From JAOPZW01 sp963764585 (GTDB taxonomy: Bacteria > Actinomycetota > Thermoleophilia > Solirubrobacterales > Solirubrobacteraceae), in NCBI GenBank assembly GCA_963764585.1, contig CAVXTB010000001.1:186001-250000 (forward strand): 64,000 bases of DNA, written 5' to 3'. This document shows, in pieces, positions 17,696 to 26,407 of this stretch. The notes under the pieces were generated by a model. The model saw only the letters and a program-made list of their open reading frames with translations. It had not been told where the DNA came from and searched no databases. Positions within the stretch are counted from its first letter, which is position 1, and every line of letters begins with the position of its first letter. Made by a program: the position numbers and the translations under genes.

Positions 17696-19048
17696 TCATC
17701 GCGAGGCATGCGCACCCCGGTGGCGCACCGATCCGCTGAGCGTGTGGACGCCGAGGCGCTGGAACCAGGCGACGTTGTAGTCGCTGGCCCAGCGGCGTCC
17801 GCGCTTCTTGTGCTTGGCGGCGGCGAGGATCGCCAGGCGTTCATGGACGTAAGAGTCGATCTGCGTGAACTTGCGCGCCGAGTTGGCGCCGCGGAAGTAG
17901 GTGCCCCAGCCCCGCAGGACGGGGTTGAGGCGTTCCACGAGGACCGACAGCGCGATGCCCGTGTAGGTGCGGGTGGTCAGTGCCCGGATCTTGGCCCGGA
18001 TGCTGTTCATCGCGCGTGCCGACGGCCAGCGCTGCAGATACCACTTCGCGCGCCACTTCCAGGACTCCACCTTGCGCAGGTGAAAGCCGAGGAAGTCGAA
18101 CCCCTGCTTGCCGCGGGTCAGCTCGACGATCCGGGTCTTGTCCGGGCTCAAGGCGAGCCCGAGTTCGGCCAGGACCGTCGCCGCCCGCCGCTGGGCCTGC
18201 TTGGCTTGAGCGGCGGTGGCGCCGACGACGACGAGGTCGTCGGCGTAGCGGACCAGCGTCCCCGCGCGTGGCCCTGCGGCCTGCCACGCCTGATCGAGGC
18301 GGTGCAGGGCGATGTTGGCCAACAGCGGGGAGATCGGCGATCCCTGCGGCGTGCCCGAGTCGGGCTCGGTTATCACGCCGCCCTCGAAGATCCCCGCTCG
18401 CAGCCAACGGCGCAGCAGCTTGACCATCTGTCGGTCACACACGCGCCGGCCGATCGTGGCCAGCAGCGCGTCGTGATCGATGTCGTCAAAGCACGCCTTG
18501 ATGTCGGCGTCGAGCACCCAATCGCCGCCCCGGTTGGCAGCGACCCGGATGGCCTCGATGGCCATGTGGGCCGAGCGCTTCGGGCGAAACCCGAAGCCGG
18601 ACGCCACGAAGTCGGCCTCGAACACCGGCTCGAGGACGATCTTCGCGGCGGCCATCGCCACTCGATCGCGGACCGTGGGAATGCCGAGCGGTCGGGTTTG
18701 TCCCGGCTCGCCCGGCTTGGGGACATGCACGCGCCGCAACGGCTGGGGCCGGTAGGTGCCGGCCCGCAACTGCGCCGCGAGCCCTTCGAGGAACGCCCGC
18801 ACGCCGGCGTCCCCGGACGCGTCGATGGCTTCGATGCTGACGCCATCGATGCCGGGGGCGCCCTGATTGGCGCGCACGTCGCGCCACGCCTGCCACAGCA
18901 CGTCGCCGCGGGCGACCTTGTCAAACAGGGCGTGGAAACGACGCTCGGGCTGATGCTTGGCACCGCGATACAGCACGCGCTGGAGGGCACGAACGCGGTC
19001 CCGGCCAAGCGCCGGTCCGATGGAGCTAGCCGCCGTGGCGGCACTCAT
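17696..19048 (-). CDS. ltrA: Group II intron reverse transcriptase/maturase
   Basis: 450 residues. Reverse transcriptase motifs run from KPGEPGQTRPLGIPTVRDRV through GFRPKRSAHMA, DADIKACFDDIDH, GTPQGSPISPLLANI and the catalytic YADD, followed by the maturase (X) domain with LRGWGTYFRGANS. The protein ends soon after in HTLSGSVRHRGAHASR without an HNH endonuclease signature, so the intron is probably of an endonuclease-lacking class that uses nicked or single-stranded DNA. It splices its host intron and reverse transcribes it into new sites. No stop or frameshift is seen, so the gene looks functional. Confidence 0.95.
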   Translation of the reverse strand: MSAATAASSIGPALGRDRVRALQRVLYRGAKHQPERRFHALFDKVARGDVLWQAWRDVRANQGAPGIDGVSIEAIDASGDAGVRAFLEGLAAQLRAGTYRPQPLRRVHVPKPGEPGQTRPLGIPTVRDRVAMAAAKIVLEPVFEADFVASGFGFRPKRSAHMAIEAIRVAANRGGDWVLDADIKACFDDIDHDALLATIGRRVCDRQMVKLLRRWLRAGIFEGGVITEPDSGTPQGSPISPLLANIALHRLDQAWQAAGPRAGTLVRYADDLVVVGATAAQAKQAQRRAATVLAELGLALSPDKTRIVELTRGKQGFDFLGFHLRKVESWKWRAKWYLQRWPSARAMNSIRAKIRALTTRTYTGIALSVLVERLNPVLRGWGTYFRGANSARKFTQIDSYVHERLAILAAAKHKKRGRRWASDYNVAWFQRLGVHTLSGSVRHRGAHASR

Positions 19049-19603
19049 CGGCGCCCCTCCCGTCCACCGTCGTGCGTGGGTGAAGCAGCGGTCCTTCGCT
19101 CGGGCCGGGTTGTGTTGTCCCGACCGTCAGGCACCACTACGACCCCCTCTGACTCCCTCTCGGCTGCCAGACCCCTTCACGGTGCTGCCGCTTCTAGGCC
19201 GGCACGCTCCCACCGCCCGCAGCGACGGGGCCGAGGAGGGTCTCCCCAGTTCCCAGGACAACCTTCTGGCCATTCCACGCCCCGTACGCCGAGAGGTTCC
19301 TCCGCACCCGTTCCAGGCTCCCAGGTGCGTTCCGTGGCCTTCGCCATGTCCGTGCAGGCTCGGCTCCTCTTTGACCGCCACAACAGGCGCTGAACATTCA
19401 CGACGCCGCAGGCTTCGCTTGATGCTGCGGACCGGCCAGTCGATCCACCCCGCTTCGCACCCCGCCTCTCGGCGACGCACGGGGGCCTCACTACCGGCGA
19501 CCCTGGCGTCTCCCCCGACCGGACTTCCACCGGCTGGTCGCCCCGAGCTTGTCGATCGGTTCCGCATGACCCTTGATCACGCGCCCGATCCGCTGGGCGC
19601 GAA

Positions 19604-19617
19604 CGAACACATGTTCG
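19604..19617. promoter_or_regulatory. Perfect LexA (SOS) box
   Basis: CGAACACATGTTCG fits the Gram-positive/actinobacterial LexA consensus CGAAC-N4-GTTCG exactly. It abuts or slightly overlaps the predicted 5' end of the group II intron and points at dinB, a classic LexA target, 2 kb downstream on the minus strand. The divergent VOC gene begins about 100 bp away. The simplest reading is that it is the original dinB operator, separated from the gene by the intron. Confidence 0.8.
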
Positions 19618-19719
19618 CATGTGGCGGAGACGGAACATCCGGGCCGGCCGGCGGCGCGCGGCCGGCGCGCGGCAGGCACGCGAGGCGCGCGAGGCGCGCC
19701 CCAGGCGCGGCGCGGCACA

Positions 19720-20097
19720 ATGACCGCCGTGACCCCAAACATCGCCCCGTGGCTGGCCGTGCCCGACGGGCAGCGCGCCGTCGAGTACTACAAGGCGGCC
19801 TTCGGCGCCGCGGAGCGCTACCGCCACGAGGACGACGCGGGTCGCGTCGCCGTCGCCCAGCTCGCGATCGGCGACGCGGACTTCTGGCTGCAAGAGGACG
19901 AGGGCGCGCGCGCCAGAGCGGGGGACGGATCGATCCGGATGATCCTCACCGTCGAGGATCCCGACGCGGTCTTCGCGCAGGCCGTGGCGGCCGGGGCGAC
20001 CGAGGTCGCGGCCGTCTACGAGGGTCACGGCTGGCGGATCGGGCGGCTGGAGGATCCGTTCGGCCACCACTGGGAGGTCGGCAGGCCGCTCGCGTGA
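19720..20097 (+). CDS. VOC-family (glyoxalase/PhnB-like) protein
   Basis: 125 residues, a single vicinal-oxygen-chelate module of the PhnB/bleomycin-resistance type: APWLAVPDGQRAVEYYKAAFGA at the start (first beta-alpha unit) and DPFGHHWEVG at the end. Such proteins dimerise and bind metals or small ligands; many have no known substrate. The 100 bp upstream is GC-rich, with several short inverted repeats, and includes the SOS box of the opposite strand. No clear promoter of its own is seen. Confidence 0.82.
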   Translation: MTAVTPNIAPWLAVPDGQRAVEYYKAAFGAAERYRHEDDAGRVAVAQLAIGDADFWLQEDEGARARAGDGSIRMILTVEDPDAVFAQAVAAGATEVAAVYEGHGWRIGRLEDPFGHHWEVGRPLA

Positions 20098-20132
20098 GTC
20101 GCGGTCGCCCGCGGCAAGGCGCCCCGCCGCGC

Positions 20133-21536
20133 TCAGCGCGCCGGCGCCTCCACCAGCGACTCGCCGGCGCGCGGATGCAGGCGCAGCGCGTCGACCATGC
20201 TGGCCAGCGCGCACAGCGCCAGCAGCGCGAACGCCACCGTGTAGGCGGTGCTCTCCCCCGAGCGGCCGGGCAGCAGGTCGTCGAGCGCGTGGCCCGCGCG
20301 CAGTGCGACGGTCGCGGCCGCCACGCCCAGCCCCATGAAGAGCTGCTGGACGGTCGAGGCGAGCGCGTTGGCGTCGCGCATCTGCTCGGGCGGGACGTCG
20401 CTGAGGCCGAGCGTCGTGTACCCGGTCAGCCCGACCGAGCGCGCGACCCCGCTCAGCAGCGCGACGAGGACCACGACGGCCAGCGGCGTGTCGGCCGTGA
20501 GCAGTCCCGCGGCGAACGCGGTCAGGGCCAGGCCGGCCGTCGCCAGCAGGAGCATGGTGCGAAAGCCGAAGCGGTTGAACAGCACCGTCGTCGCGGGCTT
20601 GATGGCGATGTTGCCGACGAAGACGAAGAGCACGACGCTGCCCGACTTGATCGCGCTCCAGCCGAAGACGGTCTGGAACAGCAGCGGCAGCAGGAACGGG
20701 ATCGCGCCGACGACGAGCCAGAACAGCGAGCTGCCGCTGATCGCGGCGCCGAAGGTCGGGATCCGCAGCGTGTGCAGGTTGATCAGCGGCGCCGGCGTGC
20801 GCAGCAGATGCCACGCGGCCGCGGCGAGCAGCGCGATCGACGCGAGCCCGATCGCGATCGCCAGGGGCCAGTTCGGCGTGCTGTCGGACAGCAGCTGCCC
20901 GGCGTAGGTGACGCCGCCCAGCGCGCCGCACGTGAGCACCACGCCGAGACGATCCAGCGGCGGCGGGCTGCCCATGTCGGTCGCGACGATCAGCCGCCAC
21001 GCGAAGAACAGCGCGACGATCCCGAGCGGGACGTTGATCATGAACATCCACTGCCAGCTCGCATAGGTCGTGATGACGCCGCCGGCCAGCGGCGCGATCA
21101 CGGGCGCGATCAGGCCGGGCCAGACGATGTAGGACATCAGCCGCATGATCTGGGACTTCTCGGCCTGCCCGAGGACGACGATCCGCCCGACGGGAACCAT
21201 CATCGCCCCGCCCGCGCCCTGCAGGACGCGCAGCGCCACGAGCTCGCCGAGCGTCGTGCTCAGCGCGCAGCCCAGCGACGCGAACGTGAAGACGACGATC
21301 GCCGAGAGGAAGACCCGCCGCGGCCCGAAGCGCGCCGTCATCCAGCCGCTGAGCGGGATGAGCGCTGCGAGCGTCAGCAGGTAGGCGGTGATGACGAGCG
21401 CCGTCGCGCTCGGCGACACGCCCAGCGACGCGCTCATCTGCGGGATCGCGGTGACGACGATCGTGGCGTCGAGGTTCTCCATGAAGAAGCACGCGGCGAC
21501 GAGGAGCGCCACGCTGCGCAGTCGCCTATCGATCAT
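20133..21536 (-). CDS. MFS drug:proton antiporter (DHA2-like)
   Basis: 467 residues with about 14 hydrophobic segments. Motif A appears as GWMTARFGPRRVF in loop 2-3, and the DHA2-type segments LDATIVVTAIP in helix 1 and FMINVPLGIVALF in helix 6 are present. Likely exports toxic compounds with proton influx. I chose ATG 21536 (MIDRRLRS), because an in-frame start at 21599 would run into the divergent monooxygenase start at 21592 and adds a poorly hydrophobic lead. No dedicated regulator is adjacent. Confidence 0.88.
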   Translation of the reverse strand: MIDRRLRSVALLVAACFFMENLDATIVVTAIPQMSASLGVSPSATALVITAYLLTLAALIPLSGWMTARFGPRRVFLSAIVVFTFASLGCALSTTLGELVALRVLQGAGGAMMVPVGRIVVLGQAEKSQIMRLMSYIVWPGLIAPVIAPLAGGVITTYASWQWMFMINVPLGIVALFFAWRLIVATDMGSPPPLDRLGVVLTCGALGGVTYAGQLLSDSTPNWPLAIAIGLASIALLAAAAWHLLRTPAPLINLHTLRIPTFGAAISGSSLFWLVVGAIPFLLPLLFQTVFGWSAIKSGSVVLFVFVGNIAIKPATTVLFNRFGFRTMLLLATAGLALTAFAAGLLTADTPLAVVVLVALLSGVARSVGLTGYTTLGLSDVPPEQMRDANALASTVQQLFMGLGVAAATVALRAGHALDDLLPGRSGESTAYTVAFALLALCALASMVDALRLHPRAGESLVEAPAR

Positions 21537-21591
21537 CGAGCGCGCAGCAAAGCACACGCAACGCCGCGCGATCCCGGCGTACGGTTGACCC

Positions 21592-22539
21592 ATGGCCAAC
21601 CGCGTATGCGACCTGCTGCAGTGCGACCTCCCGATTCAGCTTGCGCCGATGGGCAGCGTCTCCGCGACGGCGGCGCTCCCACTCGCGGTCGCCGCCGCCG
21701 GCGGACACGGCATGTATCCCGCGCTCGCGCTCCCGCCGGCCCCGCTCGAGCCCGTGCTAGCAGCGCTCGCCGGCCAGACGCGGGCGTTCGGCGTCAACTT
21801 CATCGTCCCGATGATGGATCGCGGCTCGCTCGAGCTGGCCCTCGAGCGCGCGCCGTACCTCGACTTCTTCCTCGCCGATCCGGACCCCGCGCTCGTCGAG
21901 CTCGTGCACGCCGGCGGGGCGACGTGCGGCTGGCAGGTCGAGTCGGCATCCGAGGCGCGCGCTGCGGAGGTCGCGGGCTGCGACGTGGTCATCGCCAAGG
22001 CGTGGGAGTCCGGCGGGCGCAAGCGGATGGAGGGGCCGACCCTGCTGCCGCTGCTCGACGCCGTACTCGAAACCGTCTCGGTACCCGTCATCGCCGCCGG
22101 CGGCATCGCGACCGCGCGCGGCGTCGCGGCGGCGTTCGCGGCCGGCGCGGACGGCGTGCGCGTCGGCACGCGATTCATCGCCGCCGCCGAATCGGACGCG
22201 CACCCCGCGTGGGTGCAGGCGGTCATCGACGCCGGTGCCGAGGACGCGGTCGTCAGCCACGCGTTCAACGTCGGGCTCCCAGAGCCCGGTCCGCACCGCG
22301 TCCTGCGCAGCTCGATCGCCGCCGCCGAGGCCCTCGCCGATGACGCCGACGTCGGCATCGTCCGTCTCGCCGGCGCCGAGCTCCCGGTTCCCCGCTTCGG
22401 CGCCCAGCCGCCGACGCGCGAGTCGACCGGCACGATCGAGGCGATGGCGTTCTATGCCGGCCAGTCGGCGGGCGCGGTGAGCAAGGTCCGGCCCGCCGCG
22501 GAGATCGTGGCCGAGCTCGCCGGCGGCTACCCGCGCTGA
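21592..22539 (+). CDS. Nitronate monooxygenase family flavoprotein
   Basis: 315 residues, a TIM-barrel FMN enzyme of the nitronate monooxygenase/2-nitropropane dioxygenase family. Visible are PIQLAPMGSVS at the N-terminus, the FMN phosphate-binding AAGGIATARGVAAAFAAGADGVRVGTRF, and FNVGLPEPG near the end. The usual catalytic His region (G-x-E-A-G-G-H) reads AWESGGRKRMEG here, so the catalytic His is missing at that place and activity may differ. TACGGT lies 6 nt before the ATG, suggesting a leaderless transcript. It is divergent from the MFS gene. Confidence 0.83.
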   Translation: MANRVCDLLQCDLPIQLAPMGSVSATAALPLAVAAAGGHGMYPALALPPAPLEPVLAALAGQTRAFGVNFIVPMMDRGSLELALERAPYLDFFLADPDPALVELVHAGGATCGWQVESASEARAAEVAGCDVVIAKAWESGGRKRMEGPTLLPLLDAVLETVSVPVIAAGGIATARGVAAAFAAGADGVRVGTRFIAAAESDAHPAWVQAVIDAGAEDAVVSHAFNVGLPEPGPHRVLRSSIAAAEALADDADVGIVRLAGAELPVPRFGAQPPTRESTGTIEAMAFYAGQSAGAVSKVRPAAEIVAELAGGYPR

Positions 22540-22543
22540 GCCG

Positions 22544-23251
22544 TCAGGGCTCGAGCACGACCCGCACGCCGTCGGGCGTGCGCAGCTCCTCCGAGCGCCC
22601 GATCCCGCCGAGCACCACCCCGTCGAGCCCGGGAGCCGACTCCGGCTCGCGCGGCGCGCCGCGCGAGTACCAGGCGTTGACGCCGATGTGGTGGTGGTAG
22701 CCGTCGGCGGCGAGGAACGCGGCCTGGCCGGCCCACGCGGTCATGACCTCGAGGCCGACCTCCTGCGTCCAGAAGCGCACGGCGTCCTCGACGTCGGCGA
22801 CCTTCAGGTGCACGTGGCCGATGCGCAGGCCGTTCGCGTCGCCTTCGGCCTCCTCTGCCAGCGCGTGCAGGTCGAGCGGCAGCGTGTCCATCTTCACGCG
22901 CTCGCCCGGGTCGGGCGCCGGCCAGGCGTCGCGCGGGCGGTCGCGGTAGAGCTCGATGCCGAGCGCGTCGGGGTCGTCGAGGTACAGCGCCTCGGAGACG
23001 AGGTGGTCGCTGGCGCCGGTGAAGGCCGCGCGCCCACGCGCCACGCGCAAGAGCGCCGCGCCGAGCTGGCCGCGCGTCGGATACAGGAACGCCGTGTGGA
23101 ACAGGCCCGTCGCCCGCTGGACCGCCGGGCCGGGCTCCTCGCTGGCGCGCAGCCGCAGCAGCTCGTGCACCGGCGGCCCGACCACGGCCTCGTAGAAGGC
23201 CGTCGTGCGCTGCACGTCGGAGACGCGCAGGTCGACGCGGCGGATGTGCAG
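22544..23251 (-). CDS. VOC-family dioxygenase-like protein (catechol 2,3-dioxygenase type), start uncertain
   Basis: About 235 residues with two VOC modules: HIRRVDLRVSDVQRTTAFYE at the N-terminus and HVHLKVADVEDAVRFWTQ in the second half, plus the YHHHIGVNAW metal-site segment. It resembles ring-cleaving or related VOC enzymes of Thermoleophilia and Bacillota. The first beta strand lies upstream of the first GTG (23215), so the start should be near CTG 23251. The whole stretch back to the upstream gene's TAG (23281-23279) is in frame and contains no ATG, GTG or TTG. Activity cannot be assigned. Confidence 0.75.
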   Translation of the reverse strand: MHIRRVDLRVSDVQRTTAFYEAVVGPPVHELLRLRASEEPGPAVQRATGLFHTAFLYPTRGQLGAALLRVARGRAAFTGASDHLVSEALYLDDPDALGIELYRDRPRDAWPAPDPGERVKMDTLPLDLHALAEEAEGDANGLRIGHVHLKVADVEDAVRFWTQEVGLEVMTAWAGQAAFLAADGYHHHIGVNAWYSRGAPREPESAPGLDGVVLGGIGRSEELRTPDGVRVVLEP

Positions 23252-23278
23252 GCCGTTGGAGGAGGGCGTCCGCCCAGG

Positions 23279-24592
23279 CTACGCGACCGTCGCCTGCCGG
23301 GCCCCGGCGTCGGCCAGGATCTCGTCGGCCACCGTTCGCAGGTCCGAGTCGAGGTGCCCGCAGAGCACGTCGCGCAGCACGGCGCGCAGGTGATCGAACA
23401 GCTCGGCGGCCAGCGCGTCGAGCTCGGGGTCGACCGCCAGGCCCGCGACGAGCGAGCGCTCGACCGCGACGGTGTGCGCCACCCGCGCGGTCAGCGCCGC
23501 GCGCTCCTCGGGCAGCGCGCACAGCGCCGCCAGCCGGCCGGCCAGCCGCCCCGACGCCGGCCCCTCGGGCTCGAGCAGCGCGCGCAGCGCGAGCAGGACG
23601 TCGGTCAGCGCCTCGCCCGGGACCGAGCGCTCGCAGGCCATCTCGTAGCGGCGCAGCGCCCACGCCAGCTCGCCCGCCCGCGGCGCGCGCCGCGCGATCA
23701 GCGAGCAGAACGCGCGCAGCTCGTCCTCCTGGTCGGCCGGGACGACCATCGGCTCCTCGCCGCGCGCGCCGAGCGCGCCCAGCGCGAACGGCTGCCACGG
23801 CGAGCCGCCGGTGCGCGTCCACGCCAGCGGCCCGAAGGCGACGCTGGCGCCGTCGTAGAGCCGCAGCGCCGTCAGCAGCCGCCGCAGGCGCACGCGCGCG
23901 TGCGCGACCGGCGTGACGTCGCCGGCCGCCGCCTCCCAGCGCAGGACGACAAGCAGGTGCGGCCGCCGCGCGCCCGGCGCCCAGAGGGCGTCCGTCGGGG
24001 CGTCCTCGGGGAACGCGTCGCCCTGCACGAGCGTCAGCCCGTCGCCGAGCGCCAGCTCGGGCGAGCCGATCTCCACGCCCAGCAGCGGCGCGATCACCGC
24101 GGTCTCGGTGCGCCCGTCGTAGAGCGCCGCCTCGACCTCGCCGTACGCGCGCTCCACGCGGTCGGGATGCAGCTCGAAGTCCGTCGACTCCTCGAACACG
24201 CGCGCGAGGAACACGCGCAGCGCGAACTCCGCGCGGGCGCGCGGCTCGGCCGGGAAGCCGCGCTCACCGCGCGCCTCGAGATAGCGGTCCAGGCCGCCGA
24301 GGCCCGAGAGCGCGTGGACGGCGGGCAGGAAGCTCGCCAGCCGCGCCAGCAGGCCGACGCGCTCGTCGATGAAGTCGGCGGTCAGCGGCCGGTAGCAGTA
24401 CAGCGGGCTGTCGCGCCGGCCGCCGCGAACGATCTCGAACGGGACCTCGGCACCGTCCGCCGTCTCGGCGGCGAGCTGCCACGCGGCCTCCTCGACGAAC
24501 GCGGCCAGGGCGCCATGAAGCTGGCGATTGCGCATGGCCGTGCGGTTCGGCGGGGCCAGCGGCCCTCCTGCCGGGCGCACGCGGAGTTGCAT
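23279..24592 (-). CDS. Uncharacterised protein with possible ApeA-like HEPN C-terminal domain
   Basis: 437 residues, not confidently recognised. The last ~160 residues are all-helical with the run EMACERSVPGEALTDVLLAL...AVERSLVAGLA, the layout of ApeA/HEPN-type domains, where a conserved R-S-x-x-V-H-G stretch usually appears. Here the histidine is absent (RSLVAG), so an RNase active site looks lost. The N-terminal part has no clear motif. The ATG directly follows the antiporter stop (TAGATG), with GGAG overlapping it, so the gene is coupled to the antiporter operon. Defence or stress roles are speculative. Confidence 0.6.
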   Translation of the reverse strand: MQLRVRPAGGPLAPPNRTAMRNRQLHGALAAFVEEAAWQLAAETADGAEVPFEIVRGGRRDSPLYCYRPLTADFIDERVGLLARLASFLPAVHALSGLGGLDRYLEARGERGFPAEPRARAEFALRVFLARVFEESTDFELHPDRVERAYGEVEAALYDGRTETAVIAPLLGVEIGSPELALGDGLTLVQGDAFPEDAPTDALWAPGARRPHLLVVLRWEAAAGDVTPVAHARVRLRRLLTALRLYDGASVAFGPLAWTRTGGSPWQPFALGALGARGEEPMVVPADQEDELRAFCSLIARRAPRAGELAWALRRYEMACERSVPGEALTDVLLALRALLEPEGPASGRLAGRLAALCALPEERAALTARVAHTVAVERSLVAGLAVDPELDALAAELFDHLRAVLRDVLCGHLDSDLRTVADEILADAGARQATVA

Positions 24593-26395
24593 CTACTCCG
24601 GTACGTCCGCGGCCATCGCCCCGACGACGTTCTGCAGCCACGCGCGCTCGCTGTCGTCGGGCGCCAGCCGGCGCAGCCGGCGCATCGCCCACGACGACAA
24701 CGCCTGGCGGCCTCCGACCGCGACGAGCGGGCCGACCACCGCGTAGCGGCCGTCGTCCAGGGCGACGAGGCAGCCCGGCACGTCGCGGCGGATGCGCAGC
24801 TGTGCGGTGACCGCCGCGCCCGCGACGGCGGTCGGGCGAGCCGCGCCGCCGTCCAGCGCCGCCTGCTCGAGCGGGCTCACGGTGAACAGCGTCGGGCGCC
24901 CCTGCGGCCGGGTCGGCGCACGCGGCGGTGGGCCGACCGGCCCGCCGCGCCAGCGCTCGACGATGCGGTGCACGTCGCGGGAGAGCTCGGAGCGCAGCAG
25001 CACGTGCAGGCGATCGCCGGCGCGCAGGATCGTCGAGCCGCGCGGCGGGATCGCCTCCTCGCCGCGCACGATGACGTTGACGACCGCCTCGCGCGGGAGG
25101 CCGAGATCGCGCACGCGCGCGCCGACCACCGCGTCCTCGGGGCCGACCGGGTACTCGAGCACCTCCGCGCCCAGGCGCCGGATCGTCCCCGCCTCGGCCA
25201 ACGGGCGCGGGAGTGCGGGCTCGCTCGTCGTGGCTCCCAGCCAGCGGGCGCCCGGCTCGAACGTCGTGCCCTGGATGATCGTCGACAGCAGCACGGCGAA
25301 GAAGACGACGTCGAACAGCCGCGTGCTGCCGCTCACGCCCTCGATGACCGGGAAGGTCGCGAGCACGACGGGCACCGCGCCGCGCAGCCCGGCGGCGGCG
25401 AGCACCACGCGCTCGGGCCACGTGAAGCGCATCGGCAGCGTCGCGACCGCGACCGCGACCGGCCGCGAGACGAAGACGAGCACGAGCGCGAGCACGGTCC
25501 CGCGCACGGCGACCTCGTCGAAGTGGCTCGGGAAGACGAGCAGCCCGAGGGCGACGAACATCGACACCTGCCCCACCCAGGCCAGGCCCTGGTGGAAGGA
25601 GGTCACCGTCTGCTGGGCGGGGATGCCGGCGGTGCCGAGCGCGAGGCCCGCGAGGTAGACGGCGAGGAACCCCGAGCCGTGCAGCGCATCCGCCCCGCCG
25701 AAGGCCAGCGCGGCGACCGCGAGCGTGGCGACCGGATACAGGCCGGCGGTGGCCAGCGTCACGCGCCGCAGCGCCCACACCGCGGCGACGCCGACCGCGA
25801 CGCCGACGACGAGGCCGATGCCGAGCTGCCTGACGAAGAGCACGGCCATGTCGGCGATGCCGTAGTCGTCGTGCTGCAGCCACTCGATGAAGCCGAGCAC
25901 GAGCAGCACCGCGATCGGGTCGTTGAAGCCCGACTCGCCCTCGAGCGTCGTCGCGAGCCGGCGCTTGAGCGTCGAGCCGCGCAGCAGCGCGAAGATCGCG
26001 GCACCGTCGGTCGCCGCGAGCACCGAGCCGAGCAGCAGGCCATCGAGCGTGGAGAGGTCGAACAGCCAGACGGCCGCGAAGCCGGTGACGATGGCGGTGA
26101 CGATCGTCCCCACGATCGCCAGGCTCAGCGCGGAGGTCAGCACGGGCCGGATCTCGAGCAGCCCCGACGTCAGGCCGCCCTCGAACAGGATCAGCGCCAG
26201 CGCGATGATCCCGATGCGCCGCGCAAGCTCGTAATCCTCGAAGTCGATCCAGCCCAGGCCGTCGGAGCCGATCGCCATCCCGACGAAGAGGAACAGCAGC
26301 AGGCCGGGCACGCGCAGGCGCCCCGCGACCAGCGACGCGAGCAGGCCGGCCGCGAGCAGCGCGCCGGCGACCAGGATGAGCTCCCCGTCCGACAG
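24593..26395 (-). CDS. CPA1/NhaP2-type cation:proton antiporter with TrkA-C domain, probable CTG start
   Basis: About 600 residues. The N-terminal ~390 residues have 12-13 hydrophobic segments with the family motifs LFEGGL and GESGFNDP. A TrkA-C-like ligand-binding domain (VGARVRDLGLPREAVV...GDRLHVLL) and a C-terminal CorC-like region follow, the NhaP2/CvrA layout, exchanging K+ or Na+ for H+. The conserved first helix begins SDGELILVAGALL, directly after CTG 26393-26395; upstream is the in-frame stop of the phosphoesterase gene and the next GTG (26311) would delete this helix. The CTG start is therefore strongly implied. Confidence 0.88.
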   Translation of the reverse strand: MSDGELILVAGALLAAGLLASLVAGRLRVPGLLLFLFVGMAIGSDGLGWIDFEDYELARRIGIIALALILFEGGLTSGLLEIRPVLTSALSLAIVGTIVTAIVTGFAAVWLFDLSTLDGLLLGSVLAATDGAAIFALLRGSTLKRRLATTLEGESGFNDPIAVLLVLGFIEWLQHDDYGIADMAVLFVRQLGIGLVVGVAVGVAAVWALRRVTLATAGLYPVATLAVAALAFGGADALHGSGFLAVYLAGLALGTAGIPAQQTVTSFHQGLAWVGQVSMFVALGLLVFPSHFDEVAVRGTVLALVLVFVSRPVAVAVATLPMRFTWPERVVLAAAGLRGAVPVVLATFPVIEGVSGSTRLFDVVFFAVLLSTIIQGTTFEPGARWLGATTSEPALPRPLAEAGTIRRLGAEVLEYPVGPEDAVVGARVRDLGLPREAVVNVIVRGEEAIPPRGSTILRAGDRLHVLLRSELSRDVHRIVERWRGGPVGPPPRAPTRPQGRPTLFTVSPLEQAALDGGAARPTAVAGAAVTAQLRIRRDVPGCLVALDDGRYAVVGPLVAVGGRQALSSWAMRRLRRLAPDDSERAWLQNVVGAMAADVPE

Positions 26396-26407
26396 ACGGG
26401 CAGCATG

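Larger units (their letters stand above)
17582..19604 (-). mobile_element. Group II intron with encoded maturase, inserted upstream of dinB
   Basis: About 2.0 kb on the minus strand. The 5' RNA part (19604-19049) is followed by the reverse transcriptase gene and then by a textbook domain V. Domain VI follows, with a GGAGGCGTC/GACGCCTCC stem, and a predicted 3' end ...CCGAC at 17582 that fits the AY rule. The 5' end is less certain: GTTCG at 19604 or 19608 resembles the GUGYG consensus. The proposed insertion lies at the downstream edge of a perfect SOS box and 4 nt before the dinB start codon. The open reading frame and domain V look intact, so splicing may still work. Boundaries are from motif inspection. 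Confidence 0.85.

Noticed and set aside
21537..21599. Upstream start for the MFS gene at 21599
   Set aside because: It would overlap the divergent monooxygenase start and adds no conserved sequence.
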